A DNA stretch of 6,848 bases from CAZFIM01 sp964519615. Its GTDB lineage: Bacteria > Chloroflexota > Dehalococcoidia > GIF9 > UBA5629. The DNA lies in the NCBI GenBank assembly GCA_964519615.1, contig CAZFIM010000103.1, forward strand, positions 1-6,848, written 5' to 3'. Each line of letters opens with the position of its first letter. The stretch's first letter is position 1. This document shows positions 1-5,314 of the stretch, piece after piece. The position numbers were made by a program, and so were the translations under genes. The notes beneath the pieces were generated by a model. The model was not told the DNA's origin and made no database searches. It was given only the letters and a program-made list of their open reading frames with translations.

Positions 1-773
1 CTATCATGCATAGACACGTAAGGAAGAACAACGATATTACGCGGTTCGTCGAACGCCCAGCTGTGATAGGCATCCATGATAAATTTCGGTTCGCTATACA
101 TGGGGCCGTGGCTGGGGGCAATGATAGCGATCTCATAATCCGCAAGTTTGGTGAGGTTCTTTTGAATGTTGGTACGGAAAGGCATCATAATCTCCGCGTA
201 ATAGCGTTTTGCGGACTCGTAAACCTTGCACTCATCCGTGACATACATATCAGTCGTGGCCAGATGAGAGCCGAAGAAATCACAGGAAAATAATATTTTA
301 TCTTCCTGCAAATAGCTGACCATAGTTTCCGGCCAGTGCACCCAGGGTGTGTGGAGAAACTCAAGCGTCCTTCCACCTAATGAGAGTGTCTCTTTATCCT
401 CAACGGTTATAATGCGGTCATCCCGGAGCATAAGAAGATCAATAAGCATTCCCTTGCATCGAGACGTGCATACTACCTTTGCTTTGGGAAATTTATCGAG
501 TATACAGGCTAGAGAACCTGAATGGTCCTGTTCGGCATGATGAGTAATAATATAATCCAGCGATTCAATATTCAGCGCCTCCAAATGTCTGAGAAGGACA
601 TCGACCATTGGTGGATCGACGGTATCTATCAAGGCCGCTTTTTCCTGTCCCTTTATAAGATAGGAATTATAGCTGGTTCCGTCAGGGAGAGGGATAAGAG
701 CATCGAAAAGGCGTCTGTCCCAATCCACTGCACCCACGCAATATACTCCTTCTGTTATCTCTCTTGTTTTCAT
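1..773 (-). CDS. fprA: A-type flavoprotein (flavodiiron protein), C-terminus cut off by window edge
   Basis: Cytoplasmic flavodiiron enzyme that reduces O2 to water and/or NO to N2O, using electrons from a rubredoxin partner. The first 257 residues are present with no stop. The metallo-beta-lactamase-like domain spans about residues 1-245 and shows the full diiron ligand set: H79-x-E81-x-D83-H84 (ITHHAEQDHSG), H146 (TPWVHWPETM), D165 (LFSCDFFGSH) and H222 (APSHGPMY). The sequence ends in NIVVLPYVSMHD, the first strand and FMN phosphate loop of the flavodoxin domain, so roughly 140-150 residues are missing on the left. The ATG at 773 is preceded by AGGAGG at good spacing; the closer GTG is followed directly by TAA. 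The gene lies 89 nt downstream of hrb, which encodes its likely electron donor. The family call is very safe. Whether O2 or NO is the main substrate cannot be read from sequence. Confidence 0.95.
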   Translation of the reverse strand, partial: MKTREITEGVYCVGAVDWDRRLFDALIPLPDGTSYNSYLIKGQEKAALIDTVDPPMVDVLLRHLEALNIESLDYIITHHAEQDHSGSLACILDKFPKAKVVCTSRCKGMLIDLLMLRDDRIITVEDKETLSLGGRTLEFLHTPWVHWPETMVSYLQEDKILFSCDFFGSHLATTDMYVTDECKVYESAKRYYAEIMMPFRTNIQKNLTKLADYEIAIIAPSHGPMYSEPKFIMDAYHSWAFDEPRNIVVLPYVSMHD

Positions 774-836
774 TACACCCTCCTAAAAAGCAGATATCAA
801 AGCGCCTATGTTCGATCCAGCTTACTGATGACTATT

Positions 837-851
837 GCGGCTTTCTGCCGC
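837..851 (-). other. Small hairpin between hrb and fprA
   Basis: A perfect GCGGC/GCCGC 5-bp stem with a 5-nt loop lies 12 nt past the hrb stop codon, inside the 89-nt gap before fprA. No U-run follows on the minus strand, so it is not a classical terminator. It could slow 3'-5' decay of the hrb message or tune hrb versus fprA levels. No convincing promoter is visible in this gap, so fprA is probably read through from hrb. Confidence 0.3.
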
Positions 852-862
852 CGGTGCTGGTC

Positions 863-1564
863 TTATACTTTCTTGAACATATCCTTGCTAGCGCCGCAGA
901 TAGGGCAAACCCAATCATCTGGAATATCTTCAAAAGCTGTCCCCGGTGCAATCCCACCATCGGGATCCCCCTCTTCAGGATTATAAATATAATTGCATAC
1001 TGTACACTCATATTTTGCCATCTTCGATGCTTCCTCCTTTTTAGTTTCAACCTTTGCTTCTGTTTTTATGTAATGGGGAGCGGATTGAGGGGTAGTGCCC
1101 TTTTTTACTTCATGATAATAGGCATAGGTCATGGGCTCCCCGGATTTCAATACATCTGCATCAACAAGCTCGCCGATAAACAGAGTATGAGTACCCGTGT
1201 CAAGCTGCGAAATAAGCTTCGCTTCTAAAAAGGCAACGGCGTTATCCTCCACGATAGGGACGCCTCTTTCACTCAACCTGTAGTTCACATTTTCAAATTT
1301 ATCGAAGTCCCGTCCAGCTTTGAAGCCAAAGTTGCCGATGAATGAGAGAGGAGTATCTTTGGCAAGAATGGAAACACTGAAAGCTTTGCTTTCAATGATA
1401 CACTCGTGTGTGAAATTGTTCTTATTAATTGCTACCGAGATTCTGGGCGGCTCGGAGCAGACCTGTATTACCGTATTGGCAATCTGCCCATTAAGCCTAT
1501 CACCTTTTTTTGCAGCCACCAGATAAACGCCATAGCTGATGTTAAACAGAGCTTTGGTATTCAC
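863..1564 (-). CDS. hrb: High-molecular-weight rubredoxin (flavin reductase-rubredoxin fusion)
   Basis: NAD(P)H:rubredoxin-type electron carrier of 233 residues. Residues 1-155 form a flavin reductase (FMN-binding split-barrel) domain, with the typical start MNTKALFNISYGVYLV, a CSEPPRISVAINKNN segment and GELVDADVL near its end. A charged linker (about 165-182, rich in K and E) leads to a full rubredoxin domain (182-233) with the iron ligands C187-x-x-C190 and C220-x-x-C223. This architecture is that of Hrb of Moorella thermoacetica, which reduces the flavodiiron protein FprA in an NO reductase system; fprA is the next gene here. The start is GTG at 1564, with GGGAGG six nt upstream. The nearer ATG is out of frame and ends at once. 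sufB ends 53 nt upstream, with no clear promoter between, so hrb is probably part of the suf operon. Confidence 0.93.
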   Translation of the reverse strand: MNTKALFNISYGVYLVAAKKGDRLNGQIANTVIQVCSEPPRISVAINKNNFTHECIIESKAFSVSILAKDTPLSFIGNFGFKAGRDFDKFENVNYRLSERGVPIVEDNAVAFLEAKLISQLDTGTHTLFIGELVDADVLKSGEPMTYAYYHEVKKGTTPQSAPHYIKTEAKVETKKEEASKMAKYECTVCNYIYNPEEGDPDGGIAPGTAFEDIPDDWVCPICGASKDMFKKV

Positions 1565-1589
1565 AACATTCCTCCCAAAAATAATTCTT

Positions 1590-1618
1590 GCTGCCCGAAC
1601 TGTCTACTTAAAGGCAGC
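1590..1618 (-). other. Hairpin between sufB and hrb, possible attenuator
   Basis: GCTGCC and GGCAGC form a perfect 6-bp stem with a 17-nt loop that begins in the sufB stop codon. On the minus strand a TTATTTTT stretch follows a few nt later, just before the hrb ribosome binding site. It is too weak and too far from the T-run for a firm terminator call. It may cause partial termination or processing, so that hrb-fprA is made at a different level from sufCB. Confidence 0.3.
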
Positions 1619-2853
1619 TACATGATATCTTTTTGGCTTGCTTCTACAGCCCGCCTCATTTCTGCGCTTAATTCCGGCGGCAATCCCTCTATATCTACCC
1701 GCAGGAATCCTCTTACAATAGTAGAGGTGGCTTCATCACGGGTGAGACCGCGCATCATGAGGTATTCCACTTCTTCTTCAGCGATTTTCCCTACCGCCGC
1801 CTCATGGGAAAGATCAATATCGGCAAGAGTACCCTTTAACTCCGGTATAGCATGAATCATGCCCTCGCCTTTCAATATCAGCCCGCTGCATTCAAGGTGT
1901 CCCTTTACAGCCGGCGCGTTGCCCTCTATATAGCCCCGTGCCACGATATTGCCGCCTGTTGTGATGGTGCGGGATATTATTTCCGTTCTGGAGCCTTCAC
2001 CGTCAAGAATCACCTGTGAACCCATATCCATGCTTGAACCGGGCGTAGCTACAATAATGCTGTTAAACCTTACAGTGGCATTCTTGCCAACACAACGGGC
2101 CAGAGGATTTGTCTGCAGAGAATGTACCGGTTTCATAATAACGTAATTGTTCAGAAATACCCCGTCTTCTTCAACTACAATCCCGGTACGAGGACGGACG
2201 GCAATCTCCGGAGACCAGTTATGTATCATGGTAAAAGTAACCTGGGCGCCTTTCTTGATATAGAACTCGGATACGCCCAGATGCAGTCCCGGCTCATTTC
2301 CGGTGCTGGCTGTACATCCGGTAATTATATCCAGTCTGGAGCCTTCTTCAGCAATGATAATGTTATGAACATTCTGCGCCAGTTTGGCTTTAGCCATATA
2401 GAGACAAGCTTGCAGCGGATACTGCGATTGACTCCCGGGTAAAGCCCGTATAAAATATCCGTTGCCTTCATGCAGGTCTACATGAGCGGTATATTTATCG
2501 CTGTCGACAGGTACTGCTTTCCAAAAATAATCTGCAAGCCAACCATATTTCTCCATTGCCTCATAGGTCCCCATAACCTCGATACCTTCCTGTTTGGAGA
2601 CGCTATGAATAATCGAATGGTCCATCTGAATAATTGTTCCGGAACGTTGACTGTTATCATCTACCATAACACCGGCCTGCAGCATCTGCTCTCTGGTTTG
2701 AGCGGGAAGGTGAGAGAGGGCTTCCTCATACGGCAGTTCGTCGGTTGAGGTTAGATAGCTGCTGAGATTAATATCCTCTCCATAGCGGGCAGGTTTGTCC
2801 TCAGCCGATCTGGCTTTCTCGGTATTTTGTTTACGGGGTTTTATAGTGCGCAT
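1618..2853 (-). CDS. sufB: SufB/SufD-family Fe-S cluster scaffold (SmsB-like)
   Basis: Scaffold subunit that works with SufC to assemble Fe-S clusters in the cytoplasm. At 411 residues it is shorter than typical SufB (about 470-490). The right-handed beta-helix core runs from about residue 70 to 345 (repeats such as GSRLDIITGC, GVFLNNYVIM, GSSMDMGSQVIL, GNIVARGYIEG). The C-terminal helical SufC-binding part is SHEAAVGKIAEEEVEYLMMR and onward. C322 (HLECSGLIL) matches the conserved SufB cysteine needed for cluster assembly. H350-E351 match the SufB glutamate and SufD histidine region, so one protein carries features split between SufB and SufD in larger systems. No SufD, SufS or SufU is in view. 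The ATG at 2853 has AGGAG eight nt upstream and overlaps the sufC end by 13 nt, which suggests translational coupling. The order sufC-sufB with a single SufB/D protein matches the minimal SMS type. Confidence 0.93.
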   Translation of the reverse strand: MRTIKPRKQNTEKARSAEDKPARYGEDINLSSYLTSTDELPYEEALSHLPAQTREQMLQAGVMVDDNSQRSGTIIQMDHSIIHSVSKQEGIEVMGTYEAMEKYGWLADYFWKAVPVDSDKYTAHVDLHEGNGYFIRALPGSQSQYPLQACLYMAKAKLAQNVHNIIIAEEGSRLDIITGCTASTGNEPGLHLGVSEFYIKKGAQVTFTMIHNWSPEIAVRPRTGIVVEEDGVFLNNYVIMKPVHSLQTNPLARCVGKNATVRFNSIIVATPGSSMDMGSQVILDGEGSRTEIISRTITTGGNIVARGYIEGNAPAVKGHLECSGLILKGEGMIHAIPELKGTLADIDLSHEAAVGKIAEEEVEYLMMRGLTRDEATSTIVRGFLRVDIEGLPPELSAEMRRAVEASQKDIM

Positions 2854-3590
2854 TTCTTACACTCCTCATAGCCCCGCTCCTTTATGGTGGCCAGCATTTC
2901 ACGCGGATCGCCCTCACATATTATCGTACCCTCATAGAGCACATACCCCGTTCTGGCGGTCACATAGTCCAGAATATGCCCCGTATGCGTAATGATAAGT
3001 CCGCTGCGCTTACGTTCTCGTATACGGTGATCTTTTTCCAGGAGCTGATTTATAAGTTCACCGATTAAGGCAATATTTACCAGGTCTACCCCCGATTCAG
3101 GTTCATCAAGTAATACTAGATCCGGCGCCTGTGCCAGAAGCTGAGCGAGTTCGGAACGTTTTATCTCTCCACCTGAAAACCCGTAGTTTATATCCCTGTC
3201 CATGAATTCATCCATATTGGCTTTGTGTGCCAGCTCATCAATATCAATATCGTGACGAGCTGTCTTTGCACAGGCAGCAATCATATCCCTCGTTTTTACT
3301 CCGTGAACAACAGGAGGCCGCTGGGCGGACATGCCGATGCCCATTCTGGCACGTTCATCTATTGAAAAACCGGTGATATCCTTGCCCTGAAAGACGATTG
3401 CGCCTTTGGTGACCTGATACTTGGGTGCTCCCATTATGGTCATAAGCAAGGTGGTCTTCCCCCCCCCATTGGGCCCGAAAAGTACCTGCGTTTCCCCTCC
3501 CCTGATACTCAGGTTAATATCATGAAGTATTTGTTTCCCCTCCACGGCAACACTGAGATTATTGATCTCCAATAACATATGGTCGGCCAT
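2841..3590 (-). CDS. sufC: SufC Fe-S assembly ABC ATPase (SmsC-like)
   Basis: Soluble ABC-type ATPase that drives conformational change in the SufB scaffold; it is not a transporter. The chosen 249-residue form starts at MADHMLLEINNLSV (ATG at 3590), with AAGGG seven nt upstream. Longer in-frame starts would add up to 30 residues lying inside the preceding gene and without family resemblance. Walker A is G39-PNGGGKTT-47, the Q-loop is Q90, the signature FSGGE is at 138-142, Walker B LVLLDEPESGVD is at 158-169 and the H-loop H202 is in IITHTGH. Length and motifs are those of SufC. The C-terminus ends EECKKCAL, adding a CxxC pair that could bind metal or a cluster. The three Walker A glycines are all GGG codons, giving a run of nine G's. 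The gene sits 13 nt after the ferritin-like gene and overlaps sufB. Confidence 0.94.
   Translation of the reverse strand: MADHMLLEINNLSVAVEGKQILHDINLSIRGGETQVLFGPNGGGKTTLLMTIMGAPKYQVTKGAIVFQGKDITGFSIDERARMGIGMSAQRPPVVHGVKTRDMIAACAKTARHDIDIDELAHKANMDEFMDRDINYGFSGGEIKRSELAQLLAQAPDLVLLDEPESGVDLVNIALIGELINQLLEKDHRIRERKRSGLIITHTGHILDYVTARTGYVLYEGTIICEGDPREMLATIKERGYEECKKCAL
3459..3467 (-). repeat. Nine-base G homopolymer in sufC Walker A
   Basis: Nine consecutive G's on the coding strand (C's on plus) encode G42-G43-G44 of the ATP-binding loop as three GGG codons. A run this long is prone to slippage, and a change of one base would abolish the ATPase just after its phosphate-binding loop begins. 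The tract itself is seen directly. Any role in switching is inference. Confidence 0.9.
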
Positions 3591-3603
3591 TTTTTTACCC
3601 TTT

Positions 3604-4137
3604 CTATGCTCCATCCAGTGAGTGGCGTTCGGCCTTCTGATACCAGGCGGCGGGATCGATAATGTATTCCCGGTAGTCAACCAGTGCCAGATAGTGTCCC
3701 CGTTCCTCTGCTACCAGCTCTCTGTAAAACTGCTCCTCCGCTTCACATACGGCCTTTTCCGCCTGTTTTTTATAATAGCATAGTGTTTTATTTTCCAAAT
3801 CCATTGCTTTGGCAACAGCACCAAGCTCGCCTTTCTCAGCTTTCTTATTTTCTGCCGACACAGGACCTACCGCACCGACAAATACTTTTCTGAGCTTGAT
3901 CTTTCCTGCAGGCCGAAGCTTTACATCAGGCCAGCCTTTCTTCTCCTGAATTACCCGATATATGCTCTCAAATCGCTGGCGGTGTTTATCTTCTTCCTCG
4001 GCAAGACATTCAAACAGGTCTTTTCCTGTTTTATTGGTACTTTCTTCCTTCAATTTGGTATAAAATTCTTTACCCTCTACCTCCATACGAATGGCATCCC
4101 GTATTCCCCTCAATGTTTTGGCTTGTTCGTCTTTCAT
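3604..4137 (-). CDS. Ferritin-like / rubrerythrin-like diiron protein
   Basis: 177-residue four-helix-bundle protein of the ferritin-like (rubrerythrin/erythrin) type. The usual carboxylate-bridged diiron ligands can be placed: E19 or E21 (RMEVEGKEFY) in helix 1, E49-x-x-H52 (EEEDKH) in helix 2, E115 (AMDLENKTL) in helix 3 and E145-x-x-H148 (AEERGHYLAL) in helix 4. The C-terminal DYREYIIDPAAWYQ is typical of the family. There is no rubredoxin domain (no CxxC pairs), unlike classical rubrerythrin, so it would depend on a separate donor, possibly Hrb. Between helices 2 and 3 lies a lysine-rich stretch (about residues 72-104) longer than a simple turn. The ATG at 4137 has AAGGAG upstream. It is the first gene of the run into sufC (13-nt gap). 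Peroxide reduction, iron storage or iron delivery to SufCB are all possible; sequence does not decide. Confidence 0.85.
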   Translation of the reverse strand: MKDEQAKTLRGIRDAIRMEVEGKEFYTKLKEESTNKTGKDLFECLAEEEDKHRQRFESIYRVIQEKKGWPDVKLRPAGKIKLRKVFVGAVGPVSAENKKAEKGELGAVAKAMDLENKTLCYYKKQAEKAVCEAEEQFYRELVAEERGHYLALVDYREYIIDPAAWYQKAERHSLDGA

Positions 4138-4155
4138 GCTTCTCCTTTCTCAAGT

Positions 4156-4176
4156 CAGGCAATCAACAGGCAATCA
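4156..4176 (-). repeat. Tandem 10-bp direct repeat upstream of the ferritin-like gene
   Basis: CAGGCAATCA occurs at 4156-4165 and 4167-4176, an 11-bp period close to one helical turn. It lies 19-39 nt upstream of the ATG at 4137 and just ahead of the Shine-Dalgarno site. It could bind a regulator as a tandem site on DNA or RNA, or be a chance duplication. Confidence 0.6.
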
Positions 4177-4421
4177 GCCAACCGAACTCGAATACATGCC
4201 TTGTCGCGCGTATAGAGCATGCATAAATAACACAATACAAACATATATGCTGCCTACCGGCTATCTCCATCTCCCCACCACACCTTCTCTGCTGCAAACA
4301 GAACCATGGTATTACTCAATTTATTTCTTTTCTGCCATGATCCCTTAGTTTTACTGCAACTGTTCTTCGTTGTTCCCATGCAAGGTATCCGCCCGATATG
4401 GATTACTATGCATCTACCGGA

Positions 4422-4450
4422 AGTATACCACGCATCCCATGTATTTTGAT
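4422..4450 (-). promoter_or_regulatory. Candidate promoter with extended -10 for the ferritin-like/suf operon
   Basis: On the minus strand TGGTATACT gives an extended -10 (TATACT at 4427-4422). The sequence 17 nt upstream (ATCAAA) is a poor -35, as is usual for extended -10 promoters. Transcription would start near 4415 and give a leader of about 280 nt. A 7-bp inverted repeat overlaps the spacer and -35, which suits repressor control. Confidence 0.4.
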
Positions 4451-4454
4451 GCGT
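4430..4454. promoter_or_regulatory. Inverted repeat, candidate operator
   Basis: ACGCATC (4430-4436) and GATGCGT (4448-4454) are perfect inverted 7-bp arms around 11 nt. The repeat starts two bases upstream of the candidate -10 element and covers the spacer and -35. It does not resemble the AT-rich Fur or PerR box, so another regulator may act here, if the site is real. Confidence 0.4.
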
Positions 4455-4495
4455 ATTTTACCTACCGTATTTTCACTGGCATTTCAGACTCATTA

Positions 4496-4524
4496 ATAAT
4501 TTTGTTACATCTGTCACCTGTAAA
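4496..4524 (-). promoter_or_regulatory. Alternative candidate promoter for the ferritin-like/suf operon
   Basis: On the minus strand TTTACA (4524-4519) and AATTAT (4501-4496) are separated by 17 nt. They match the sigma-70 consensus at 5/6 and 4/6 positions. It competes with the extended -10 element about 70 nt further downstream; either or neither may be used. Confidence 0.3.
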
Positions 4525-4575
4525 AACCAGCGAGGTAACGATACTATTGCACAATCTTATTATTAATGGAAAAAG

Positions 4576-4585
4576 GATAATTATC
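4576..4585. promoter_or_regulatory. Perfect palindrome overlapping the regulator stop codon
   Basis: GATAATTATC is a 10-bp perfect palindrome built from a GATAAT half-site like those in Fur boxes. It covers the stop codon of the Fur/PerR-family gene and lies about 50 nt upstream of the nearer candidate promoter for the downstream operon. It could be a weak Fur-type site or chance in AT-rich DNA. Confidence 0.25.
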
Positions 4586-4967
4586 TAACATGAGTACGGC
4601 ACGCTTTGCACAAGCCGCGAAATTCCAGACAATGTCCGGTAACTACAAACCCTGTCTTTTCTGCTATCTTTCTATTCAATTCTTCATCCACCGGACAATC
4701 GATATCAAATACAGATCCACACTGCTGACACATGAAATGATAGTGTGGAACGCTATTACCATCAAACCTGCTCAGATGTCCACAGAAATCAAGCTCCATT
4801 ATCTCTCCCCGCTCCTTCATCTGCCTGAGATTACGATATACCGTACCAAGGCTTATATTAGGTATATCCTTGCGTACCTCCTCATAGATAACATCAGCCG
4901 TCGGGTGAGACCTTGTATTCATCAGCACTTTCAATATGGCTTCTTTTTGTCGTGTCGATTTTATCAT
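4581..4967 (-). CDS. perR: Fur-family regulator, PerR-like
   Basis: 128-residue metal-dependent repressor. The N-terminal winged helix (about 1-70) includes SHPTADVIYEEVRKDIPNIS and the recognition helix LGTVYRNLRQM. The C-terminal dimer domain has the structural zinc site C80-x-x-C83 and C120-x-x-C123. The regulatory metal ligands of PerR can all be placed: H21 (HPTAD), D69 (RFDG), H75 and H77 (PHYH) and D88 (SVFDID). An aspartate at the D88 position is typical of peroxide-sensing PerR, where iron oxidises the histidines; Fur and Zur usually have glutamate there. It is slightly shorter than B. subtilis PerR at the N-terminus. The ATG at 4967 is the only start codon in frame; its Shine-Dalgarno is weak (AGAG). 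The gene has its own promoter with an operator-like site at the start point, suggesting autoregulation. It likely controls the redox operon downstream. The family is certain; the PerR subtype is probable. Confidence 0.9.
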   Translation of the reverse strand: MIKSTRQKEAILKVLMNTRSHPTADVIYEEVRKDIPNISLGTVYRNLRQMKERGEIMELDFCGHLSRFDGNSVPHYHFMCQQCGSVFDIDCPVDEELNRKIAEKTGFVVTGHCLEFRGLCKACRTHVR

Positions 4968-4981
4968 TTCTCTACTAACAG

Positions 4982-4993
4982 TAATAGTTATTA
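4982..4993. promoter_or_regulatory. Candidate PerR/Fur-type operator (autoregulation)
   Basis: TAATAGTTATTA has inverted 5-bp arms (TAATA/TATTA) and an AT-rich character like the core of PerR boxes. It lies at the predicted transcription start of the regulator gene, 15-26 nt ahead of its ATG, where a bound repressor would block transcription. It is shorter than the full 15-bp PerR consensus, so the assignment is tentative. Confidence 0.45.
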
Positions 4994-5000
4994 TTATTTC

Positions 5001-5030
5001 ATTTTAACGAATTGTACCAACTCCGGTCAA
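5001..5030 (-). promoter_or_regulatory. Proximal sigma-70 promoter of the PerR-like gene
   Basis: On the minus strand TTGACC (5030-5025) and TAAAAT (5006-5001) are separated by 18 nt; each matches consensus at 5/6 positions. Predicted start is near 4994, giving a leader of about 27 nt and placing the operator-like dyad at +1. Confidence 0.6.
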
Positions 5031-5118
5031 TACAGGCACACTATGAATAACTGCACTCCGTGAAGTTACATGCGATTTTCTTTCACTCCTCCGAAAATCC
5101 ACCGCTTATTGTGAATAC

Positions 5119-5146
5119 ATTATAGCATCGCAGGCAATAGTTGCAA
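5119..5146 (-). promoter_or_regulatory. Distal sigma-70 promoter facing the PerR-like gene
   Basis: On the minus strand TTGCAA (5146-5141) and a perfect extended -10 TGCTATAAT (TATAAT at 5124-5119) are separated by 16 nt. Predicted start near 5112 gives a leader of about 145 nt that contains a GGAGGA with no good reading frame after it. No other minus-strand gene lies between, so it probably serves the regulator as a second promoter. Confidence 0.55.
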
Positions 5147-5200
5147 TCAGCCTCGTGCCCTGTCACTGCCGTTTTCTGCAATGAGTTTTGGTGAAGGCAA

Positions 5201-5231
5201 ATGAACCTTTTTACCGGGAAGCGTCTATATT
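5201..5231 (+). promoter_or_regulatory. ECF-sigma-type promoter for the SIMPL lipoprotein gene
   Basis: ATGAACCTTT acts as -35 (GAAC at 5203-5206) and CGTCTATA as -10 (5222-5229), with 15 nt between GAAC and CGTC. The pair recurs with the same spacing before the ECF sigma gene at 6393. GAAC plus CGTC is the usual style of ECF promoters, unlike TTGACA/TATAAT. Predicted start is near 5236, giving a leader of about 130 nt. Confidence 0.65.
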
Positions 5232-5292
5232 ATGATAACGACGTTGAACATGGCCAAGTGATTGACCGGGAGAACGAACATGCGTTAATAAT

Positions 5293-5314
5293 AAAGGAGG
5301 AATCGATGCCGTAA
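5293..5314 (+). other. Three-codon leader reading frame with strong Shine-Dalgarno
   Basis: AAAGGAGG (5293-5300) stands five nt ahead of ATG CCG TAA (5306-5314), a near-minimal start-stop frame in the leader of the SIMPL gene. The real gene has its own AAAAGGAGG 35 nt later. It could capture ribosomes and modulate translation or decay, or be the relic of an earlier start. Confidence 0.35.

Larger units (their letters stand above)
4138..4580 (-). other. 443-nt gap between the regulator gene and the ferritin-like gene: promoter and leader region
   Basis: No convincing gene is seen on either strand. On the minus strand it holds two candidate promoters (4496-4524 and 4422-4450), an inverted repeat (4430-4454), a tandem 10-bp repeat just ahead of the ribosome binding site (4156-4176) and the AAGGAG site for the ferritin-like gene. 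CTACCG occurs at 4254, 4414 and 4462. Either promoter would give a leader of more than 270 nt, long enough to hold regulatory RNA structure, but no known riboswitch was recognised. Confidence 0.6.

Noticed and set aside
522..1228. Two 154-codon plus-strand frames opposite fprA and hrb
   Set aside because: Shadows of strongly supported minus-strand genes; their translations look like non-coding sequence.
3591..3680. 30-residue N-terminal extension of SufC
   Set aside because: The extension lies inside the end of the ferritin-like gene, resembles no SufC, and a Shine-Dalgarno is correctly placed for the ATG at 3590.
4163..4270. 35-codon minus-strand frame with four cysteines in the leader of the ferritin-like gene
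   Set aside because: GGGGAG abuts the ATG with no spacing, the composition is unremarkable, and no family resemblance is seen; most likely a chance frame.
4195..4280. tRNA-like 3' end (CCCCACCA)
   Set aside because: No TTCG arm, anticodon arm or matching acceptor stem was found; chance.
4576..4600. Terminator for the PerR-like gene at its stop codon
   Set aside because: The palindrome GATAATTATC followed by CTTTTTCC is too short and AT-rich to form a stable hairpin; readthrough or a terminator further on remains possible.
4590..5063. 157-codon plus-strand frame opposite the PerR-like gene
   Set aside because: It is the antisense of a clear Fur-family gene and the operator region; the translation has no recognisable features and no good ribosome binding site.
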